10,731 nt of DNA from Dictyocoela muelleri (Eukaryota; Microsporidia). The translations under genes and the position numbers were made by a program. This document shows, in pieces, positions 6,631 through 10,731 of the stretch. Positions within the stretch are counted from its first letter, which is position 1, and each line of letters begins with the position of its first letter. The stretch is taken from contig SDVU01000762.1 in assembly GCA_016256075.1 (NCBI GenBank), forward strand, positions 1 through 10,731. Reading direction: 5' to 3'. Below the pieces are notes generated by a model. That model did not search any database. It had not been told where the DNA came from and saw nothing but the letters and a program-made list of their open reading frames with translations.

Positions 6631-7851
6631 ATGCAATATTTCAAGAAATTTGATGTTATCGCCAAAGGGAGATGGATAAATTCACGTTTAATAGATATTC
6701 TAGAAACTGAATACAGCAGCAGAACCAAAAACTTCTACCGAGAAGCCATACAAATAGGTGCTATAACTGTTAACAATAAAATAATTGATGAAAATTACAT
6801 TATTAAACCCAACGATCATATACAACATCTTGTGCATTTTCATGAACCAGAACCTATAAATATACCGATAATAACAATTGAAGATGATTTAATTGTTATA
6901 AACAAACCTGCAGGAATTGCTTGTCACCCAGTTAGTGGTTATCAATTTTACACAGTTACTGAGATTATGAAGTCCAGGCTTCATTCTGAATTTATAAAAT
7001 TCAAGAAAGAAAAAATTGAGAATAGAAAAATTAAAAATAAAAAAATGATAAATAATGAGAAGATGATTGAAAATATTAATAATGTTAAAAATATTTTTCT
7101 CGATGATAAAAATAACAATGATGAAAATGTTAACAATTCAATTTATAAGGATTACGATAAGAATTATGACTTTAAAAACATTTTTTTAGGTAAAAACATT
7201 GATGATTTAACAATATCCTGTATAAATCGTATAGATGTGCCTGTTTCTGGAATTGTAATTCTTGCTATTAACAATGCAAAGCAATATCATTATCAAATGA
7301 TGAATAGAAATGTAGAAAAACGATATATTGCCCTTGTAAAGGGTTATTTTAAAGATATCATTGTTGATAAGCCTTTAAAAAAGACTGGATCGCTCAAAAC
7401 CATTGTTTCTGATGATGGTAAACCATCAAAAACTATATTTAAGACGATTAAATCTGGTGATTATTCTCTTATCGAATGTATACCCGTTACTGGACGGTCT
7501 CATCAAATACGAGCACATTTATCGCACATCGGGTTTCCAATAGTCGGTGATAAGATGTATGGCTATGAAAAATTAATCAATGAACCTGAGAATAAACACG
7601 AGAAATGCTCTGGAAAAATATCTGATTGTAATTATTATGAGTATGATGAAGATGTTATCGATTTTGTTATCAAAAATTGCTATGGTACAGATAATCGCGC
7701 ATATAGATATCAAAATTATGTTATTTGTCTACATGCTTATAAATATAAAATTTTTGGAAAGGAATTTATTGTAGATTTGCCTAGTTGGGCTCAAGGTTTT
7801 TCTTCTGAAGAACTTTTGTTTTCAAATAATAATAAATTTAATATGTCTTAA
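6631..7851 (+). CDS. RluA-family tRNA pseudouridine synthase, Pus8/Pus9/Rib2 type, 406 aa
   Basis: RluA-family enzymes turn specific uridines into pseudouridine; the Pus8/Pus9 (Rib2) branch acts on U32 in the tRNA anticodon loop. The N-terminus, AKGRWINSRLIDIL (11-24), and an S4-like segment (about 36-70, AIQIGAITVNNK then IIKPNDHI) match that branch. The catalytic core starts at DDLIVINKPAGIACHP (85-100). The active-site motif is NRIDVPVSG (199-207), with catalytic Asp202 and Arg200 kept, but the usual HRLD His is Asn and the usual Thr is Val. KRYIALVKG (230-238) and GRSHQIRAHL (288-297) follow, and the C-terminus has ICLHAYKYKIFG and LPSWA, as in Pus9. An Asn/Lys-rich insert (about 122-192) separates the first two core motifs. 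There is no obvious mitochondrial presequence and no Rib2-type deaminase domain. Start chosen for the CCCC signal. Exact target site is inferred from family resemblance. Confidence 0.88.
   Translation: MQYFKKFDVIAKGRWINSRLIDILETEYSSRTKNFYREAIQIGAITVNNKIIDENYIIKPNDHIQHLVHFHEPEPINIPIITIEDDLIVINKPAGIACHPVSGYQFYTVTEIMKSRLHSEFIKFKKEKIENRKIKNKKMINNEKMIENINNVKNIFLDDKNNNDENVNNSIYKDYDKNYDFKNIFLGKNIDDLTISCINRIDVPVSGIVILAINNAKQYHYQMMNRNVEKRYIALVKGYFKDIIVDKPLKKTGSLKTIVSDDGKPSKTIFKTIKSGDYSLIECIPVTGRSHQIRAHLSHIGFPIVGDKMYGYEKLINEPENKHEKCSGKISDCNYYEYDEDVIDFVIKNCYGTDNRAYRYQNYVICLHAYKYKIFGKEFIVDLPSWAQGFSSEELLFSNNNKFNMS
6994..7206 (+). repeat. Low-complexity insert in the pseudouridine synthase
   Basis: Residues about 122-192 are rich in Lys, Asn, Ile and Asp and have no counterpart that I recognise in Pus8/Pus9 enzymes. 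The segment lies between the NKPAG strand and the catalytic NRID motif, where a surface loop is expected. It has no clear tandem period, unlike the ELP1 arrays. Confidence 0.7.
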
Positions 7852-7857
7852 AAGAAA

Positions 7858-8516
7858 ATCCTTTAACTTTGTTGTTGATTAAAAGTTCGGCGCTACTAAA
7901 ACTTTGTACCCTCACTATTCAAAAGTTATGGATTTTAAAAAAAAGTAGCATGAGAATTTATTAAAGGTAAAAAATTGATATAGCTAGATCAAATAAAGAG
8001 ATTTTTTATTATATGATTAATGCAGTATTCTCACAATTCATTCTATATTATTAGATAATAAAAAATTCGGTTCTACAACGGGTTAGTCTATACTAAAAGT
8101 CATGTCAAGAAGAGAAACGACAATATTACAACAAGAGCGAAATTTCAGGGTATTTAATAATCATGGATTCTTTTTTCATATACTTGTATTTTATTTACAA
8201 ATAAGGAAATATGTATGTTATTTTCTAACTTGGAAATAAAAATACAAATATATGAAAAAAGAATCAGGATTATTAAATACCTTAAAATTTCGCTCTTGTT
8301 TCAATATTGTCGTTCCTCTTCTCGACATGACTTTTGGGATAGACTAACCCGTTGGAGAACCCAATATTCTTTCATTCGGTGTAGCTATTCATTTTTTACC
8401 TTTACTAAATTTTTATTTCCATTTTTTTAAAAAAATCTATATCTTTTGAATAGTGGGATATAAATTTTTAGTAGCGTCAAAAATTTTATTTATTTAAAAC
8501 AAGAAAGGTTAAAGAT
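7858..8516. mobile_element. 0.66-kb foldback (inverted-repeat) element next to the synthase stop
   Basis: Two long arms, about 7858-8200 and 8230-8516, are reverse complements around a loop of about 30 bases. Outer ends are ATC(C)TTTAAC..TTGTT. The inner arms (8070-8200 against 8230-8361) differ at only about a dozen bases and two single-base gaps in some 130; the outer arms are more diverged but clearly related (CGCTACTAAAA, ACTATTCAAAAG). The left arm is longer because of an extra piece at 8001-8066. It encodes nothing convincing and would be non-autonomous. It starts 6 bp after the TAA at 7849-7851, so the 3' end of that gene's transcript probably lies in it. Target duplications are uncertain; AGAAAA-like strings occur near both ends. 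Confidence 0.75.
8001..8066. mobile_element. 66-bp insertion with 12-bp inverted ends nested in the foldback arm
   Basis: This piece begins ATTTTTTATTAT (8001-8012) and ends with its exact reverse complement ATAATAAAAAAT (8055-8066). It is missing from the matching place in the right arm (about 8362-8368), where the flanking sequences AAAGA and GGGTTC lie close together. The right arm therefore acts as the empty site. The size and perfect inverted ends suggest a very small non-autonomous insertion; a deletion from the right arm is the alternative. Confidence 0.5.
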
Positions 8517-8556
8517 TAGAGAAAACTCTTCGGTTTGATAATTATATATATTGTCA
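8516..8556 (+). repeat. Dispersed repeat, copy 3 (AT-decayed)
   Basis: It aligns without gaps to 17-57 at 30 of 41 bases. All 11 differences are G or C in copy 1 and A or T here. It starts where the 7858-8516 foldback element ends. The short hairpin of copy 1 is largely broken by these changes. Confidence 0.55.
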
Positions 8557-8732
8557 CGGGACTGTGGATGTCCAGGGTTTTTGAATGTCCACTTTATAAT
8601 AATAAAAAAATTAAATAAAAATTTTTATTCAGTAAATGTTAATTTGAAAAATTGCGGTTTAATAGAATTATTTGTAAAAAAAAAATTGTAATTTAAAAAT
8701 CTAATTTATTTTCATATGTTATTAAAAACAAT
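8557..8732. other. Short gene-free spacer
   Basis: No gene is visible. GTGGATGTCC (8572-8581) and GAATGTCCAC (8583-8602 region) give a direct repeat ATGTCCA and a weak GTGGA/TCCAC pairing; the rest is plain AT-rich sequence. It separates the dispersed-repeat copy from the GGGTC-ended candidate element. Confidence 0.35.
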
Positions 8733-9088
8733 GGGTCTAGGGTCTATTCCGAGATAACGCCGATATTTTTTATGTTTAATACCCCGTAATAGACTCTAAA
8801 CTGGTAAAATTATTTGAATTATATTTAATCTCTATATGAAAAATAAAAACATGTGAGATCTTGGTGAGGAAACAAAAACTCTATATCTGAGATATTTCTA
8901 GCATTGACTGTTCTATAGAAAGCATACAACAGATAGGTGTGCTAAATGAGGATAAATCATGTCCTATATGATTATTTTCTATGGTTTTGGAACTAATCAA
9001 TATTACAATAAACAAAAAGTGGTATGGGGTCTTTTATGGATAGTAAATAAAAAAAATCTGCATTACCACTGAATATATCCTAGACCCC
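8733..9088. mobile_element. Candidate 0.36-kb element with GGGTCTAGG inverted ends
   Basis: The left end GGGTCTAGGGTCTATTC (8733-8749) matches the reverse complement of 9071-9087 at 14 of 17 bases (GGGTCTAGGATATATTC). The 9 bases before it (AAAAACAAT) resemble those after it (AAAAATATT), a possible but imperfect target duplication. Inside are a hairpin (8738-8754 with 8782-8798, 13 of 17 pairs) and two interleaved inverted pairs, AGTGGTA/TACCACT (9018-9024, 9064-9070) and GGGGTCT/AGACCCC (9026-9032, 9082-9088). No coding frame is present. It may be a non-autonomous DNA transposon or overlapping remnants. Confidence 0.45.
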
Positions 9089-9334
9089 AAAAATATTATA
9101 AAAATTTTTGTTCTACAACGGTAGGTCAACACGCAAAAAAATCAGTAAATCACAATTGGTACAGAAAGAACACATCATTTTTATATGAAATTTACTTAGA
9201 ATTTAAAGATAAATTATAAAAAGGTGATATTTTTTAAAGTAATATAATAATCTTGTTTAAAAAAACTGCTTTTCAATTTTTTGGAAATATTTATATATCA
9301 GAGCTTGGTACTGAGTCCCCAAAAGTACCCATTT
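9089..9334. other. Gene-free spacer with a short shared motif
   Basis: No gene is visible. TTCTACAACGG (9111-9121) is identical to 8071-8081 in the foldback arm, with loose similarity after it. Near the right edge GGTACT (9307-9312) and AGTACC (9336-9341) are complementary and bracket a third GTACC. These look like worn element ends rather than host regulatory sites. Confidence 0.4.
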
Positions 9335-9411
9335 TAGTACCATAAAAAGACTCTTAAGGTAATAAAAAATATGTTTTCAGAAATATCTCGAGATATTATT
9401 AGCGGAAATCA
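9335..9411 (+). repeat. Stray Merlin-type terminal repeat
   Basis: This aligns in direct orientation with the right end of the Merlin copy (10551-10628) and inverted with its left end (9496-9579). Against the left end, a 37-base stretch ending at 9410 matches at 35 positions. It contains the perfect 16-base palindrome AATATCTCGAGATATT (9382-9397). It reads as the right end of a second, mostly lost copy lying to the left, or as one half of a small foldback formed with 9496-9579 around an 84-bp spacer. Confidence 0.75.
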
Positions 9412-9495
9412 AGTGGATATTAAAAAAATAATATAAATATTGCTCAATTAGTATAATACCTAATTAGGGAATATTTATAGTTTTTTTAATTTTAA

Positions 9496-9579
9496 CCTGA
9501 TTTCCGCTAATACTATCTCGAGATATTTCCGAAAATATTTTTTTTATTACCTCAAGATTCTTTTTTAGCGTATTAATCA
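9496..9579 (-). repeat. Left inverted end of the Merlin copy
   Basis: Outer part CCTGATTTCCGCTAATAC, then the palindrome TATCTCGAGATA (9514-9525), a T-run and CGTATTAATC. It pairs as an inverted repeat with 10551-10628, roughly three quarters identical, and even more closely with the stray end at 9335-9411. Confidence 0.75.
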
Positions 9580-9624
9580 GCAAATAATGGAAACAAATTA
9601 AAAGTTAAATTATTTTTTAATAAA

Positions 9625-10372
9625 TTACAAAAATTCTGACAAACTTCTTTTCAAATTTCTTCTCCAAGTAAAATGATCAATATGTTTCTGTTTATTGTTC
9701 CGATTAATACCGAAATCTTTATGATTTTTTTTCTTAGTCAACATCCAAAGATTTTCAATTAATTGTGTGTGCTTTTTAGTTTCTGGATTAACGAAATATT
9801 TCGAATGATTCACGGTATAATGATTTAATCCTTTATGTGGTAATTGAATGTATGTTCTCCACATATCTGATATTATATCCGTCTTTTTTTTTCAACATGA
9901 AAATCAATTATGGGGAAAAAAGTATCTGTTGATCTATTTTCTACTTCTTTAAAAAAACACCTTCCAGTTCCACTTATATTTCTCGAAAACCCCATAAAAA
10001 TTCAAAAAATTTACCACGATAATATTTTCTTTTACTAAATAAAGACTCATCTATTTATACTTCATGGCCTCACCCATCTTTTTTTATCATTAATAATGAA
10101 GTTCCTTTCTCCATGTAGTTTGGAAGAGACGTTTAAAATGATAGTAAGAATCACGTTTGAATTTTAAATCATATATCGCCCTTTTCCAAATTTATTATGA
10201 AAATATAAAAATGCAAATTTTATGAATTTCAATAAGTCTCTTATACAGCTCTAAAACACTTTGATCGTATATTGATCGACGAGCTCTACACCTAAAATAC
10301 GCCCCGCATGTACTTAATATCTATAGAATGCCTATGGTATATTTTCATTCTTTAACAACACTTTTTACACAT
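9625..10372 (-). pseudogene. Broken Merlin (IS1595-like, DDE) transposase
   Basis: The C-terminal block (9625-9891, open) reads DIISDMWRTYIQL, then VNHSKYFVNPETKKHTQ and IENLW, the hallmark order of IS1595/Merlin transposases. Further upstream, blocks in different frames carry FFKEVENRSTDTFFPIIDF (about 9903-9960), IDESLFSKRKYYRGK (about 10010-10055), FRCRARRSIYDQS (about 10258-10296) and CKKCC with an ATG at 10370-10372. All three catalytic acids are recognisable: Asp at 10049-10051, Asp at 9865-9867 and Glu at 9754-9756, spaced about 61 and 37 residues. The gene is dead: in-frame stops occur after CKKCC and just before IDES, and the frame changes several times, one change lying at or near a nine-base T-run (9884-9892). 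The segment between 10060 and 10200 is too worn to assign. Confidence 0.85.
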
Positions 10373-10550
10373 TATATTTTAAGTTATTAAATTGTATCGC
10401 TGCAAAAATGGAATCTAATTCCTTTTATTTATATTAAGTATTACTATTTCATTGTATTCTATCGTGGTTATATTTTCACTGCGTCTTGACATGGGTATGT
10501 ATAATAATAATAATAGTTTTGTCAACAAAATGATTCCACTAAATGACATA

Positions 10551-10631
10551 GATTAGTACTTTAAAAAAACTCTTAGGATAATAAAAAATATGTTTTCAAA
10601 AATATCCAGAGATTTTATTGGCAGAAATATA
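10551..10631 (+). repeat. Right inverted end of the Merlin copy
   Basis: GATTAGTACT, an A-run, CTCTTAGGATAATAAAAAAT, TTTTCAAAAATATCCAGAG and ATTGGCAGAAAT line up with 9335-9411 directly and with 9496-9579 inverted. It is more diverged than those two are from each other, and the CTCGAG palindrome is lost (CCAGAG). Confidence 0.7.
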
Positions 10632-10731
10632 GTTATTGCCGGGAGCAAAAACACATTTGGCCAAAAACACACATTTAATTTATTAATGAATTTTCATCAA
10701 AAAAAATTTATTATTATTTTGATATAGGTTT
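10632..10731. other. AT-rich right edge, no gene
   Basis: Only a short direct repeat, CAAAAACACATTT (10646-10658) against CCAAAAACACACATTT (10661-10676), and an ATCAAAA/TTTTGAT pair near the end are visible. Nothing here can be assigned. Confidence 0.4.

Larger units (their letters stand above)
9493..10631 (-). mobile_element. Merlin-family DNA transposon copy, about 1.1 kb
   Basis: Merlin elements are cut-and-paste transposons whose transposase is related to bacterial IS1016/IS1595 enzymes. The broken transposase (9625-10372, minus strand) is bracketed by inverted ends: left about 9493-9580 and right about 10551-10631. They share AAC..ATTTC.GC..AATA at the outer side, then ATCTC, ATATTT, GAAAA, a long T-run and GTA(T/C)TAATC, with some similarity continuing to about 9600 and 10525. 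Length and a single transposase fit the superfamily. The divergent ends and the many breaks show an old, immobile copy. The exact outer boundary and target duplication could not be set. Confidence 0.75.

Noticed and set aside
8215-8430. Plus-strand 71-codon frame
   Set aside because: It coincides with the right arm of the 7858-8516 palindrome and has no recognisable motif; the mirror arm does not keep an equivalent frame.
7858-8516. Tc1/mariner or other transposase gene inside the palindrome
   Set aside because: No catalytic motif or family similarity could be read in any frame; the element is taken as non-autonomous.

Overview
The window looks like nuclear DNA from an AT-rich eukaryote, most likely a microsporidium with a large, transposon-bearing genome. 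Four things suggest this. Both host genes are long, intron-free and very divergent. Each has a CCCC tract a few bases before its ATG, which matches the CCC-like start signal described for microsporidian genes. The protein loops are full of Asn/Lys/Asp-rich low-complexity sequence. The right end carries a Merlin (IS1595-like) DNA transposon fossil, a superfamily known to be common in microsporidia. The assignment is inference; no rRNA or other taxonomic marker is present.

Layout. Positions 1-245 hold the end of a dispersed repeat, a short 21-bp tandem repeat and one copy of an inverted flanking repeat. Positions 246-5000 (+) encode ELP1, the scaffold of the Elongator complex, swollen by three in-frame tandem arrays. 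A nine-copy 22-bp array starts a few bases after its stop. Positions 5207-6630 hold no gene; they carry the second flanking repeat, another dispersed-repeat copy and a foldback element (about 5857-6406). Positions 6631-7851 (+) encode an RluA-type pseudouridine synthase of the Pus8/Pus9/Rib2 kind. The rest is gene-free mobile-element debris: a 0.66-kb foldback element starting 6 bp after the synthase stop, with a small nested insertion in one arm; a candidate element with GGGTC ends (8733-9088); a stray Merlin-type end (9335-9411); and a 1.1-kb Merlin copy with a broken transposase on the minus strand.

Function. The two host genes fit one theme: maturation of the tRNA anticodon loop. Elongator starts the carboxymethyl-type modification of wobble U34, and Pus8/Pus9 enzymes make pseudouridine at position 32. 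They lie on the same strand but 1.6 kb apart, each with its own start signal, so they are probably transcribed separately.

No clearly new biological system is visible. The best leads are the two foldback families, the three-copy repeat whose differences run almost entirely from G/C to A/T, and the hairpin-forming array at the 3' end of ELP1.
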